Origin: Serratia sp. PL17
GTDB lineage: Bacteria > Pseudomonadota > Gammaproteobacteria > Enterobacterales > Enterobacteriaceae
Direction: 5' to 3'
NCBI RefSeq assembly: GCF_017832355.1
Contig: NZ_JAFIBY010000002.1
Coordinates: forward strand, 124,001 to 188,000
DNA: 64,000 bases
Below, in pieces: positions 51,679-60,873 of this stretch. Made by a program: the position numbers and the translations under genes. The notes below the pieces were generated by a model, which worked only from the letters and a program-made list of their open reading frames with translations, was not told the DNA's origin and ran no database searches. Numbering within the stretch: position 1 is the first letter of the stretch; each line of letters begins with the position of its first letter.

Positions 51679-52920
51679 TCAGAAAAACGTCTCTATGGTT
51701 TCGATGACATTGTAATCATCATCAATCAAAAATAGCGTTTTCCATTTATCGAAGGTCAGGCACGGGTGCGATGTGGCGAACACCAGAATATCACCGACCT
51801 GTACCGGGAACGTTGCCGGACAGCTCAGCATGGCGTGCTGATCCATAATCCCCTGGGTTGTCAGGCGTTGGACGTCGCTTTGTTGCTGAACACCGCTGCG
51901 GTAATGGGCGATCGGCTGTGGCAAGCCGGCGTCGAAGGCCGCATCCCGTTTGCCGAAATTGACGATAATCCTGCCGGGTTCCGGTACAGACTGGACCAGC
52001 GCAATCAGTTCCAGCGCTGAGGTTAACTCTCCTGCCAGGTCGCAGGCGTAGCTGTCACGGGCTAACACGGCATTTTGCGCGTCTTGGTAAATCCCCCGAT
52101 CGTGGGTGATGTAACAGCCGGGGCGAATCACCAGACGGCAGTTTGCCGGCAGCGTCTCTTGGCTCCAGACGCTACAGACCACGTCATACCAGGAAGAGCC
52201 GGCCCCGGTGAGGATCGCTTCTTCACCGCCAAATACACCTTGCCGGTGCAGTTCACGCAGCAAGCCGGCAGCGTCACGCAGAAACTGTTCGATTTTGCGC
52301 TGGGCATCGTCGCCGTGCATCACGCCTTCATACAGCTCGATACCGTGCAGTCGTAACCCCGGCAGCCTGGCTATCTCCTGCGCCAGTTGCTCTGCTTGCG
52401 CCACGTTGCGGCAACCGCAGCGGCCGCCAGGGACGCCCAATTCCAACAGAACATCCAGCGTTTGCCCCTGCTGGCTGAAAAATGCCGAGAGGCTTTGTGC
52501 ATTGCTTAGGCTGTCGACGCAGCAAAAGAACATTGTCGCGGGATGCTGCGCTTTCAGTTCGGCAATCAAGCGCATGTTGGCCTTGCCAACCAGTTGGTTA
52601 GCCATCAGCACCCGTGGCACACCGGCTTCCATCGCTACCTTTGCCTGCCAGGCGGAACCGACGCCAACGGCCCAGGCGCCCTGAGCCACCTGGCGCTGGA
52701 AGATCCAGGGTGTCATGGTGGTTTTCCCGTGCGGCGCCAGCGAGACGCCGCGGGCATCGGCATAGTGTTGCATCCAGGCGATATTGTTTTCCAGGCTGCT
52801 GAGCTTAATCACGGCGGCCGGCAGGCAGACATCTTCATTCAGCAGGTTCGCTGGCGCAGTCGCGTCACTGCGCATCACGGCGGCTTTGTGGGTAACGGTG
52901 AAATCGTTTTGGTATTTCAT
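51679..52920 (-). CDS. Fold-III PLP and metal-dependent D-amino acid deaminase/dehydratase
   Basis: A 413-residue enzyme of the D-threonine aldolase / D-serine dehydratase (DSD1-like) family. The N-terminal alanine-racemase barrel carries the PLP Lys in LAPHGKTTMTPWIF, and the C-terminal beta domain carries the H-x-C metal pair in FATSHPCLTFDKW, characteristic of Zn-dependent DSD1. Such enzymes eliminate water from 3-hydroxy-D-amino acids to give 2-oxo acids and ammonia. It is divergent from rpiR and the D-aminoacylase operon, suggesting it acts on the deacylated product (2-amino-2-deoxy aldonic acid). Start at 52920 after AAGGATA; an upstream frame lacks family similarity. Confidence 0.88.
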   Translation of the reverse strand: MKYQNDFTVTHKAAVMRSDATAPANLLNEDVCLPAAVIKLSSLENNIAWMQHYADARGVSLAPHGKTTMTPWIFQRQVAQGAWAVGVGSAWQAKVAMEAGVPRVLMANQLVGKANMRLIAELKAQHPATMFFCCVDSLSNAQSLSAFFSQQGQTLDVLLELGVPGGRCGCRNVAQAEQLAQEIARLPGLRLHGIELYEGVMHGDDAQRKIEQFLRDAAGLLRELHRQGVFGGEEAILTGAGSSWYDVVCSVWSQETLPANCRLVIRPGCYITHDRGIYQDAQNAVLARDSYACDLAGELTSALELIALVQSVPEPGRIIVNFGKRDAAFDAGLPQPIAHYRSGVQQQSDVQRLTTQGIMDQHAMLSCPATFPVQVGDILVFATSHPCLTFDKWKTLFLIDDDYNVIETIETFF

Positions 52921-53112
52921 AACATTATCCTTTGGGTGCTCTATCTTTTTGAAATTAGGTATCTTGATTAATTGCTTTGATTTAACTGTATTTTTAATAT
53001 TTATTATCGATATTCGGGTACAAAGTATCATTTTTTGAACTGTTTTTTGTGTAGTCTTCCACTGTTTTCTTGCATTGTAAATGACAAAATTTAACCACTA
53101 TGAGGTGAAGCG

Positions 53113-53976
53113 ATGGGTGTTGATATCGACATTATCTCGCGTATTACAGAGCGTTTTATTGAGCTGAGCAGCACCGAAAAACGCATCGCGCAATTCATTC
53201 TGGACGATGCAGAGGCGGTGACCGCGTTGCCGATTGCCGAACTGGCCCGACAGGCCGGCGTCAGTCAGGCGTCGATCACGCGTTTTGCCAAAACCTTGGG
53301 GTGTCGAGACGTACGCGATCTTAAGGTCAAACTGGCGCAGTCGTTGGCGGTGGGGCAGCGGTTCATTCATGAGGAGCCTGATCTTGAAGGGATCCAGGGG
53401 ATTTATGAAACCATCATCAATGTCCTGAATATTAATCGTCGGACGATTGATGAGCCTGCGCTGGCCAAGGCGGTGGGGTGGTTAGGCGATGCGCGACACA
53501 TTCTGGCGCTAGGCATGGGAGGCGGTTCAACCATTTGCGCAGCGGAGGTCCAGCATCGTCTGTTCCGCCTTGGGTTACCGGTGACCGCGCAAAGCGACGG
53601 TCTGCTGGTGCGGATGATGGCGGCGGCGGTGACGAAGCAAGATGTGGTTGTGGCGTTGTCATTGGGCGGCTACACGCAGGAAATGGTCGAAAGCGCAGCC
53701 ATTGCGCGCCAGTACGGGGCCAAAGTGGTGGCGATTACCCCAGCGGGAACGCCGCTGGCGGCGCAGGCTGATGTGTTGCTGGCGCTGGTGGTGCGGGAAA
53801 ATGATTACATCTACAAACCCAGCACGTCGCGCTATGCCATGTTAGCGATGGTCGATGTGCTGGCGACGGCGCTGGCCATGGCGAACAAGCGCCAGTCTCG
53901 TGACCGGCTGCGTCGCATCAAGCTGGCGCTGGACAGCCACCGCGGAGGGGCAGATCGCCAGCCGCTGGGGGACTGA
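53113..53976 (+). CDS. MurR/RpiR-family regulator
   Basis: A 287-residue regulator with an N-terminal HTH (residues ~1-77; AELARQAGVSQASITRFAKTLG) and a C-terminal SIS sugar-phosphate-binding domain (~125-265; LALGMGGGSTICAAEVQHRL). The SIS domain implies a phosphorylated or acidic sugar effector. It heads the operon running to dgoA and is divergent from the deaminase, so it likely controls both arms through the 192-bp gap. AGGTG precedes the ATG. Confidence 0.9.
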   Translation: MGVDIDIISRITERFIELSSTEKRIAQFILDDAEAVTALPIAELARQAGVSQASITRFAKTLGCRDVRDLKVKLAQSLAVGQRFIHEEPDLEGIQGIYETIINVLNINRRTIDEPALAKAVGWLGDARHILALGMGGGSTICAAEVQHRLFRLGLPVTAQSDGLLVRMMAAAVTKQDVVVALSLGGYTQEMVESAAIARQYGAKVVAITPAGTPLAAQADVLLALVVRENDYIYKPSTSRYAMLAMVDVLATALAMANKRQSRDRLRRIKLALDSHRGGADRQPLGD

Positions 53977-54014
53977 GTCGGTGAGCCAAGACACTAACGG
54001 AAGGATGATGATTC

Positions 54015-55475
54015 ATGCGGTATCAGTATCTGATTAAAAATGTCACGGTGATCGACGGCAGCGGCGGGCCGCAATATCGCGCCGATGTGGCGGTAAAAGA
54101 CGATCGGATAGCGGCGATTGCGCCTGCCCTCGACGCCGACGCCGAGGTGGTGATCGACGGGCGAGGCCGGGTGTTGTCTCCGGGATTTATTGACGTGCAT
54201 ACCCACGATGATACCAACGTGATCCGTATGCCCGAGATGCTGCCGAAGATTTCGCAGGGCGTGACCACGGTGATTGTCGGCAACTGCGGCATCAGCGCTG
54301 CCGGGGCGGTAATCAAAACCAGCGTACCCGACCCGATGAACTTGTTGGGCGAAAAAGCGCACTTCGTTTATCCGACGATTGCCGCCTACCGTCAGCAGGT
54401 CGAGGCGGTGACGCCAGCGGTAAATGTGGCGACGCTGATTGGGCATACAACGCTGCGCAGCAATCAGATGGATGACCTGTTCCGCCCGGCCAGTGCCGAA
54501 GAGATCGCCGCGATGCGCGAGCAACTGCGCACCGCGTTGCAGCAGGGCGCCTTGGGTCTGAGCACTGGCCTGGCCTACGCCACGGCGTTCTCGGCCCCCA
54601 CGGAAGAGGTGATGGCGCTGGCGGAAGAACTGGCGGGCGAGCAGGGCATTTATACCACCCACCTGCGTTCGGAGTTCGAACCCATACTCGACGCAATGGA
54701 GGAAGCATTCCGCATTGGGCGCCATGGCCGAGTGCCGGTGGTGATTTCGCACCATAAATGCGCCGGGGCCAAAAACTGGGGCCGTACGCAGGAAACGCTA
54801 AAGCTGTTCGACAAGGTGCGCCAAACGCAGGATGTCTCCTGCGATTGCTACCCCTATTCCGCCAGCTCGTCCACACTGGACTTAAAGCAGATCACCGATG
54901 AATTCGATATTGTCATTACCTGGTCAGAGCCACATCCGGAGATGGCGGGGCAATCATTGCGGGATATCGCCGGTACCTGGTCGATGAGCCTGAATGATGC
55001 CGGCAAGCAGTTGATGCCGGCGGGTGCGATTTACTACAACATGGACGAACAGGATGTGCGCCGCGTGTTGAGCTACCCGGTGACCATGGTGGGCTCGGAT
55101 GGCCTGCCGAACGATCCTATGCCACATCCGCGCTTGTGGGGCGCGTTCCCGCGGGTACTTGGCCATTACAGCCGTGACGAAGGGTTATTCCCCCTGACCG
55201 TGGCGGTGCACAAAATGAGTGGCATGTCCGCGGCGCGTTATCAGTTGCCGCAGCGTGGGCTGATCAAAACAGGGTATTACGCCGATCTGGTATTGTTTGA
55301 TGCGTTAAAAGTGAAAGACAGCGCGACGTTCAGCAACCCTCGGCAACCCGCTGCCGGAATCGACGCGGTGTGGGTGAATGGCGTACTGAGTTACGAACAT
55401 CAGGCCGTGACCGGCCTGCGCGCCGGGCGGTTTTTGTGCCGCCAGGGCAACAAAATAGACAGGAGCAAGGCATGA
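54015..55475 (+). CDS. D-aminoacylase / N-acyl-D-amino-acid deacylase
   Basis: A 486-residue amidohydrolase-superfamily enzyme. Metal-ligand motifs: FIDVHTHDD (~residue 60-68), the bridging Cys in VGNCGISAAG (~95), TTHLRSE, SHHKCAG and the catalytic Asp in GSDGLPND. These match N-acyl-D-amino-acid deacylases. Given the linked deaminase, dgoK and dgoA, an N-acetylated 2-amino-2-deoxy aldonic acid, which has the D configuration at C2, is a reasonable substrate. AAGGATG precedes the ATG, and the stop overlaps the next gene by 4 bases. Confidence 0.9.
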   Translation: MRYQYLIKNVTVIDGSGGPQYRADVAVKDDRIAAIAPALDADAEVVIDGRGRVLSPGFIDVHTHDDTNVIRMPEMLPKISQGVTTVIVGNCGISAAGAVIKTSVPDPMNLLGEKAHFVYPTIAAYRQQVEAVTPAVNVATLIGHTTLRSNQMDDLFRPASAEEIAAMREQLRTALQQGALGLSTGLAYATAFSAPTEEVMALAEELAGEQGIYTTHLRSEFEPILDAMEEAFRIGRHGRVPVVISHHKCAGAKNWGRTQETLKLFDKVRQTQDVSCDCYPYSASSSTLDLKQITDEFDIVITWSEPHPEMAGQSLRDIAGTWSMSLNDAGKQLMPAGAIYYNMDEQDVRRVLSYPVTMVGSDGLPNDPMPHPRLWGAFPRVLGHYSRDEGLFPLTVAVHKMSGMSAARYQLPQRGLIKTGYYADLVLFDALKVKDSATFSNPRQPAAGIDAVWVNGVLSYEHQAVTGLRAGRFLCRQGNKIDRSKA

Positions 55476-55870
55476 CGATTAAAAGATACGGCATTGACGG
55501 TGGCACCGGAACCGGCGGGCAACACTTGCCGTTTTCCCGCGCGGTAGAAGCCGGCGGCTGGTTGTACATTTCTGGCCAAACGCCGATGAAAGACGGCGAA
55601 GTGGTGGAGGGGGGGATTATTGAGCAGTCCCGCCTGGCGATTCAAAACTGTCTGGATATTATGGCAGAAGCGGGATACGGCCTCGAAGATGTGGTGCACG
55701 TGAAGGTCATTCTGACCGATGCGCGTTATTTCCAGTCATTCAATAAAGTGTTCCGTGAATTTTTTGCCGCTCACCCACCGGCACGTATTTGTGCGGTTGC
55801 CGATCTGGTGGTGGATTGCAAAGTCGAAGTTGATATTACCTGTTATAACGCAGCACGTATTACCCGATAA
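55472..55870 (+). CDS. RidA-family paralogue
   Basis: A 132-residue YjgF/RidA-fold protein. It keeps YISGQTPMKDGE and the C-terminal Arg-containing ARICAVADLVVDCKVEVDI, but is clearly different from the housekeeping RidA at 46393. Translationally coupled to the D-aminoacylase (ATGA). It probably hydrolyses the enamine/imine released by the linked PLP dehydratase, or another intermediate of the same route. Confidence 0.9.
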   Translation: MTIKRYGIDGGTGTGGQHLPFSRAVEAGGWLYISGQTPMKDGEVVEGGIIEQSRLAIQNCLDIMAEAGYGLEDVVHVKVILTDARYFQSFNKVFREFFAAHPPARICAVADLVVDCKVEVDITCYNAARITR

Positions 55871-55896
55871 GTCCTTTCTAAAATATAAAACTGTAT

Positions 55897-55915
55897 AGGG
55901 TGGTTAAACCACCCT
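55897..55915. terminator. intra-operon hairpin before the symporter gene
   Basis: AGGGTGGTT-A-AACCACCCT, a symmetric inverted repeat (real loop 3-5 bases), 27 bp past the RidA-like stop, flanked by A/T-rich DNA. May reduce read-through into the symporter gene. Confidence 0.5.
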
Positions 55916-56005
55916 TAATAATAAACGCCTGATTTAATTCGGGCGGCATAACGCTATTTTATTTTTCTTATTTTACTGCTACCCAACACTAACTGGATGT
56001 GAGAC

Positions 56006-57496
56006 ATGAATAATTTATCCTTCCTTATCTGGTTTGCTCTATATGCCCTGGCCATGATTACGCTTGGCTGGTACGTTTCACGCAATCAAAAAAACGGCGA
56101 TGACTTTTTATTGGGCGGTCGTTCCCTGCCGATGATCCTGACGCTCGGTTCGACGGTGGGCACTATGGTCGGCACCGGCTCCAGCGTAGGTGCGGTGGGC
56201 TTTGGCTACGCCAACGGATGGGCCGGCATGCTGTACGGTATTGGCGGCGCGGTGGGAATACTCTTGGTGGCGTGGCTGTTTGCACCGGTCAGAAAAATGC
56301 GTTTTATGACCATGAGCGAAGAGATATCTTATTATACCGGCGGCAGTAAAATAATTAAAAACGTCGTTGCCCTATTAATATTCATTGCGTCTATTGGTTG
56401 GCTGGGTGCGCATATTTTAGGGGGCGGTTTATATTTGGCCTGGGCCAGCGGCATTGATATTAATGTGGCTAAAGTGATTATTGCCCTGGCCTTTGTGGTG
56501 TATGTCGGAATTGGCGGTTATTCTGCGGTGGTGTGGATCGACACGGTGCAATCTATTGTGTTGTTCCTCGGCTTTATTTTGATGGCGGTGTTGGCGGTGC
56601 AGCACGTCGGCGGCTGGTCCAGCATCCAGCACGCGGTGGATCCGGCGGCGCAAAGCCTGTTTGCCATCGATAAACTGGGCATGCTGCCGGCGTTCTCGTT
56701 GGCACTGGTGATCGCCGTGGGCGTATTGGCGACGCCCTCTTACCGTCAACGGATTTACTCGGCCAAAACCGTCTCCTCGGTGCGTCAGTCATTCACTATT
56801 ACCGGCGTGCTTTATCTGTTCTTCTCCTTCCTGCCGGCAATCATCGGCATGGCGGTGTGGACCATGGATCCCAATCTGGAAAACAGCGGCTTTGCCTTCC
56901 TGTACGGCACCCAGGTGCTGCCGCACGCGGTGGCGATGGTGATCCTGGTGGCCGGTATGTCGGCGAACATGTCTTCAGGCAGCTCGGACGCCATCGCCGG
57001 GGTGTCGATTATCCTGCGCGACCTCTACACGCTGTTTACCGGGCATATGCCGGCGGAAGACAAGGCGATTCGGCTGTCGCGGATCTTCCTGGTGCTGGTG
57101 ATTGCGCTGGCGCTGGTGTTTGCCCTGACCTCCAACGACATCATTAGCTACATCACCAAGATGATCTCGATGATCATGTCCGGCCTGTTTATTTGCTCGA
57201 TTCTGGGCCGATTCTGGATCCGCTTTAACTGGCAGGGCGCACTGGCGGCGCTGATCGCCGGGGCGGCAACCTCGATGGCCGTGTTGATGAACAGCCACTG
57301 GCTGGCGTTCTGGGGCAATCCTTGTTTCCCGTCGGTGCTGTTCAGCCTGATCGGGGCGGTGGTGGTCACGCTGGTGACACCGGCCAACAAAATGAGCCGC
57401 GAACAGGCACTGGACATGATCACCCGCGAGCGGGAGAGCCGCCCAACGGTCAAGGTACCGCTGGGTAAAAATGCCACCGCTAACCGCAACGTTTAA
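56006..57496 (+). CDS. Sodium:solute symporter (SSS family)
   Basis: A 496-residue SSS-family transporter with ~13 membrane spans. Recognisable segments: FLLGGRSLPMILTLGSTVGTMVG, GIGGYSAVVWIDTVQSIVLF and AGMSANMSSGSSDAIAGVSI, the last being the conserved Na+-site helix. It likely imports the substrate of this operon (an acidic amino-sugar derivative by inference). dgoK follows after 15 bp. Confidence 0.9.
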   Translation: MNNLSFLIWFALYALAMITLGWYVSRNQKNGDDFLLGGRSLPMILTLGSTVGTMVGTGSSVGAVGFGYANGWAGMLYGIGGAVGILLVAWLFAPVRKMRFMTMSEEISYYTGGSKIIKNVVALLIFIASIGWLGAHILGGGLYLAWASGIDINVAKVIIALAFVVYVGIGGYSAVVWIDTVQSIVLFLGFILMAVLAVQHVGGWSSIQHAVDPAAQSLFAIDKLGMLPAFSLALVIAVGVLATPSYRQRIYSAKTVSSVRQSFTITGVLYLFFSFLPAIIGMAVWTMDPNLENSGFAFLYGTQVLPHAVAMVILVAGMSANMSSGSSDAIAGVSIILRDLYTLFTGHMPAEDKAIRLSRIFLVLVIALALVFALTSNDIISYITKMISMIMSGLFICSILGRFWIRFNWQGALAALIAGAATSMAVLMNSHWLAFWGNPCFPSVLFSLIGAVVVTLVTPANKMSREQALDMITRERESRPTVKVPLGKNATANRNV

Positions 57497-57511
57497 GGCC
57501 AGGAAAGCAAC

Positions 57512-58423
57512 ATGACAGCAAATTATATCGCCATTGACTGGGGCTCCAGCCACCTGCGCGCCTGGCGGATAGAGAACGGTGAATGCGTTGCGCACCAGCA
57601 GACGGCGCAGGGGGTGAAGTTCATTGAACCGGGCAGCCACGACCAGGTATTGATGGCGCTGCTGGCCCCCTGGCGGGCCTGGATCGAGGCGCGACAAATT
57701 CCGGTGCTGATGGCCGGCATGATCGGCAGCGATCGCGGCTGGTTGGACAGCGGTTATCAAAAGCTGCCACTGCCGGTAACGGCGATCGCCGCCGGTTGCA
57801 TTGCGGTGCCCTCCTCGTTGCGCAGCGCGGTGTGGCTGCGCCCAGGGTTGGCGTTGCCAGAAGAGGAACGCGCTAACGTGATGCGCGGTGAAGAGGTGCA
57901 ACTGTTGGGGGCGCTGGCTTGCCAGCAGGCGGACGTTTATCTGTTCCCCGGCACGCACAGCAAGTGGGTGAAACCCGTGATTACGCCGCAGGGGGCGTGG
58001 ATAGCGGAATTCTCGACCGCCATCACCGGCGAGATGTATCAGTTGCTGCTCCAGCATAGCCTGTTGGGGCAGGGGCTACCGGAAGGCGAGAGCGATCCTC
58101 AGGCATTCGCCGACGGCGTGCTGGCGTCGCTGCGTGGGGAAGGCAGCCTGTTGAATCGCCTGTTCTACGCGCGTTCGCGACGGGTTTTAGGGTATCTGCC
58201 GGCGGCGAGCGTGGCGTCCTGGTTATCCGGTGTGCTGATAGGTGACGAATTGGCACAGCTGGCGCGGCGTTGGCCGCAGAGCGAACTGTTAGCGCTGGTG
58301 GGGGACACTCCGTTGGTGACGCATTACCTGGCCGCGTGTCGCATCGCTGAGCAAAAGGCAGTGGTTGTTGAGGCGCAGGTCGCCATGTTGAACGGATTCG
58401 GGAGGATTTATGCAGCCTTGTAA
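57512..58423 (+). CDS. dgoK: 2-dehydro-3-deoxygalactonokinase (DgoK family)
   Basis: A 303-residue sugar-acid kinase with YIAIDWGSSHLRAWRIENG at the start and FPGTHSKWVKP (~residue 150) typical of DgoK. It phosphorylates 2-keto-3-deoxy-D-galactonate at C6; activity on the gluconate epimer cannot be excluded. It overlaps dgoA by 14 bases. No galactonate dehydratase (dgoD), dgoT or dgoR is present, so its substrate must come from another route. Confidence 0.9.
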   Translation: MTANYIAIDWGSSHLRAWRIENGECVAHQQTAQGVKFIEPGSHDQVLMALLAPWRAWIEARQIPVLMAGMIGSDRGWLDSGYQKLPLPVTAIAAGCIAVPSSLRSAVWLRPGLALPEEERANVMRGEEVQLLGALACQQADVYLFPGTHSKWVKPVITPQGAWIAEFSTAITGEMYQLLLQHSLLGQGLPEGESDPQAFADGVLASLRGEGSLLNRLFYARSRRVLGYLPAASVASWLSGVLIGDELAQLARRWPQSELLALVGDTPLVTHYLAACRIAEQKAVVVEAQVAMLNGFGRIYAAL

Positions 58424-59024
58424 ATTACCGCTGGTGGCTATTTTGCGTGGCATTACGCCGCCCGAGGTACTGGAGCACGCAGCTGCCCTGCTTGAGGCCG
58501 GGTTTGACATGATAGAAGTGCCGACCAACTCGCCCGACTGGCGCCAAAGCGTGCAACTGCTGCAGCAACACTACGGTGGGCGTGCACAGATTGGTGCTGG
58601 AACGGTGGTGGATGACGAAAAGCTGGACGCGCTGATCGCCAGCGGCGCGTCGCTGATGGTGACGCCCAATACCGATCCGGGGTTGATCCGCCGTGCCAAA
58701 GCGGCGGGGCTGATGACCTGCATCGGGGCGATGACGCCGAGCGAGATGTTTGCCGCGCTGGCGGCGGGGGCCGATACCGTGAAAGTCTTCCCGGCGAGCG
58801 TGCTGGGCGTGAGCTACATCGGGGCGTTGGCCAGCGTATTACCTAAAGGTACGTCGCTGTATGCCGTTGGCGGCATTACGCCGGAAAATCTGGCGGACTA
58901 TCTGGCTGCCGGTTGCAGCGGCGCCGGGTTGGGATCGGATCTGTATCGCGCGGGCCAAACGCCGGATGTTACCCGGCATCAGGCCCGGCGTTTTGCCGCG
59001 GCTTACTTGCTGACGCGATCGTAG
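58410..59024 (+). CDS. dgoA: 2-dehydro-3-deoxy-6-phosphogalactonate aldolase (DgoA family)
   Basis: A 204-residue class I KDPG/KDPGal aldolase. The catalytic Glu is in ILRGITPPEVLEHA-EVPTNSP, and the Schiff-base Lys is in DTVKVFPASVLG (~residue 126). It splits the 6-phosphate into pyruvate and glyceraldehyde-3-phosphate. Last gene of the operon; its end overlaps the convergent binding-protein gene by 22 bp, with no terminator between. Confidence 0.92.
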   Translation: MQPCKLPLVAILRGITPPEVLEHAAALLEAGFDMIEVPTNSPDWRQSVQLLQQHYGGRAQIGAGTVVDDEKLDALIASGASLMVTPNTDPGLIRRAKAAGLMTCIGAMTPSEMFAALAAGADTVKVFPASVLGVSYIGALASVLPKGTSLYAVGGITPENLADYLAAGCSGAGLGSDLYRAGQTPDVTRHQARRFAAAYLLTRS

Positions 59025-60571
59025 TAGACCATATCGGCGTTCAGACCTTGCTGATAGCCTTTGACGTTATCGCGCAGCACCACTTCGGTTTTCGCCTGAT
59101 CGATAAAGACATACGGCGAGCTGCGCTGCAGTTCCTGCTGCATGGCGGTGTACAGCGCGGTGCGTTTGGCCGGATCGGCTTCGGCAACTGCCGCCAGCGT
59201 CTGCTGGTTCAGCTGTGGGATTTGCCAACCGTTGAGGCCTGCGACCGTGCTGGTCTTGCCGTCGTTATAGGCGAAGGCGCTGGCGTTGGAGTGGGCATCG
59301 AAATAATCCGGGATCCACAAACGGATCGCGGCTTGATGCTGTCTGGCTCTGACACGTGAATAGACCTGGCTGCCAGCCGCTGGCAACAGTTCTACCTTCA
59401 CGCCGCCTTCGGCAAAGCTGGCCTGCAACGCCTGCGCGATGGTAATAAACGGCGGTTTGTTCTCTACGTCCAGCGTCAGAGAAGCCTGGGTGATACCGGC
59501 CTTGGCCAGGATCGCCTTGGCTTTTGCCGGATCGAAGCTGAACGGGTTCTCTTTCAGTGCACCCGGCAACCCGACGGGCAGGAAGCTCTGATGAACAAAA
59601 TATTGGCCCTTCAGTAAATCTTTGGTGATGCCCTGATAGTCGATGAGGTAACGCGCCGCTTCCCAGAAGGCCGGGTTTTTCAGCAATGGGTTAGCGGTAT
59701 TGCCGGTATTGAATACCAGATAGTTCTGCTCGGCTGAGGGGATCTCCAGCACCTTCACGCCCGCTTGATTCTTTAATGCGACGGTCTGGTCTGGGCCAAG
59801 CTCACGTGCCACGTCGGCGTCACCTTGCTGGATCAACAGGCGGCGGGTGGCGGAGTCCGGCACGCTTTTAATGATGATGCTTTTCAGCAATGGCTTACTG
59901 CCCGGTGACGTCGGGTTGGCGTCCAGCACAATGGCCTGATGGGGTTGGTAGACGCGCATTTTGAAAGGCCCGCTGCCGGCGGAGTGCATTTTTAGCCAGG
60001 CGTTGCCGTAGTCACCGTCTTTGGCGTTAGGCTGCACCGCCTTGCTGTCGACGATCGAGGCGATCGGCGTGGAGAGAATGTTCAGCGCCACCGCCGGGCT
60101 TACGTTTGCCGTCCAGCTCAGTTGCAGACTGTGGTCGTCGATTTTCTTGAGCTGCGCGTCGATGTTGTCCGGCTGCCAGCCGAGCACGTTAAGGATAAAT
60201 GCCGGTGACTTATTCATCTTCACGGCGCGGCTGTAGGAAAAGATCACATCGTCGGCAGTGAGCGGGTTGCCGGAGGCGAACACCGCCTGCGGGCGCAGTT
60301 TGACCGTCAGCGTTTTCGCTGCGGCATCGCCCTTCCAGCTTTCTGCCAGTACGGGCACGACTTTTGCCGGATCATCGCGATCCGCCTGTACCAACCGCTG
60401 ATACAAGCTGGGTACGGTCTGGATGCTGGATAATTCGTTGGCTTCCGCCGGATCGAGGCTGACAATATCGTCCAGCGATTGCACCACCACGAGCGTGTTG
60501 GGTGGGGTTGCAGCCAGTGCGGGGGTAGACAGGGCTGCGAGGACGAATAGCGGCAGAACTTTGGCTTTCAT
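59003..60571 (-). CDS. Peptide/nickel-type ABC substrate-binding protein (SBP family 5)
   Basis: A 522-residue periplasmic binding protein with signal peptide MKAKVLPLFVLAALSTPALA. Family-5 markers: VVQSLDDIVSLDPAEANELSS, LTADDVIFSYSRAVKMN and SAGSGPFKMRVYQP. No cognate permease or ATPase genes adjoin it within the window, so it is an orphan that must use a distant transporter. AGGGA precedes the ATG by 9 bases. Ligand could be a peptide, a modified sugar or an amino-acid derivative. Confidence 0.9.
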   Translation of the reverse strand: MKAKVLPLFVLAALSTPALAATPPNTLVVVQSLDDIVSLDPAEANELSSIQTVPSLYQRLVQADRDDPAKVVPVLAESWKGDAAAKTLTVKLRPQAVFASGNPLTADDVIFSYSRAVKMNKSPAFILNVLGWQPDNIDAQLKKIDDHSLQLSWTANVSPAVALNILSTPIASIVDSKAVQPNAKDGDYGNAWLKMHSAGSGPFKMRVYQPHQAIVLDANPTSPGSKPLLKSIIIKSVPDSATRRLLIQQGDADVARELGPDQTVALKNQAGVKVLEIPSAEQNYLVFNTGNTANPLLKNPAFWEAARYLIDYQGITKDLLKGQYFVHQSFLPVGLPGALKENPFSFDPAKAKAILAKAGITQASLTLDVENKPPFITIAQALQASFAEGGVKVELLPAAGSQVYSRVRARQHQAAIRLWIPDYFDAHSNASAFAYNDGKTSTVAGLNGWQIPQLNQQTLAAVAEADPAKRTALYTAMQQELQRSSPYVFIDQAKTEVVLRDNVKGYQQGLNADMVYYDRVSK

Positions 60572-60824
60572 TGATGTTTTCCCTTGAATGCACCGTGGTC
60601 TCCGGTGTCTGGAACGCATTGTTATCATTGTTTTTCACGGCGTTTTCACCGCCAGGATGCCACGGTAGAATCTTTGTCGGCGACTGACAAAGGTCAATCG
60701 GCTATTTGATATGTCCAAAAGCACTATAGGACGCCGAGCCATCCTCCGCCCACCGCGACAGAAAATAAAGCCCTCATGCAGAGGGTGTGAGACTGCTGGC
60801 AAAACCTTCACCGGTGCCTGGCGC

Positions 60825-60846
60825 AGGGGCGCTGCATGTTGCGCCC
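60825..60846 (+). repeat. TAGGGG-type palindrome, copy 4
   Basis: AGGGGCGCTGC then ATGTTGCGCCC: the shared AGGGGC start, ATG loop and GCCC end, with its own stem sequence. Confidence 0.6.
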
Positions 60847-60873
60847 GTTATAACGGTAAGCAGGGAAAAAGGC

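Noticed and set aside
56006-59024. Ordinary D-galactonate operon
   Set aside because: Galactonate dehydratase, the DgoT transporter and DgoR are missing, while deacylase, RidA and deaminase are present.
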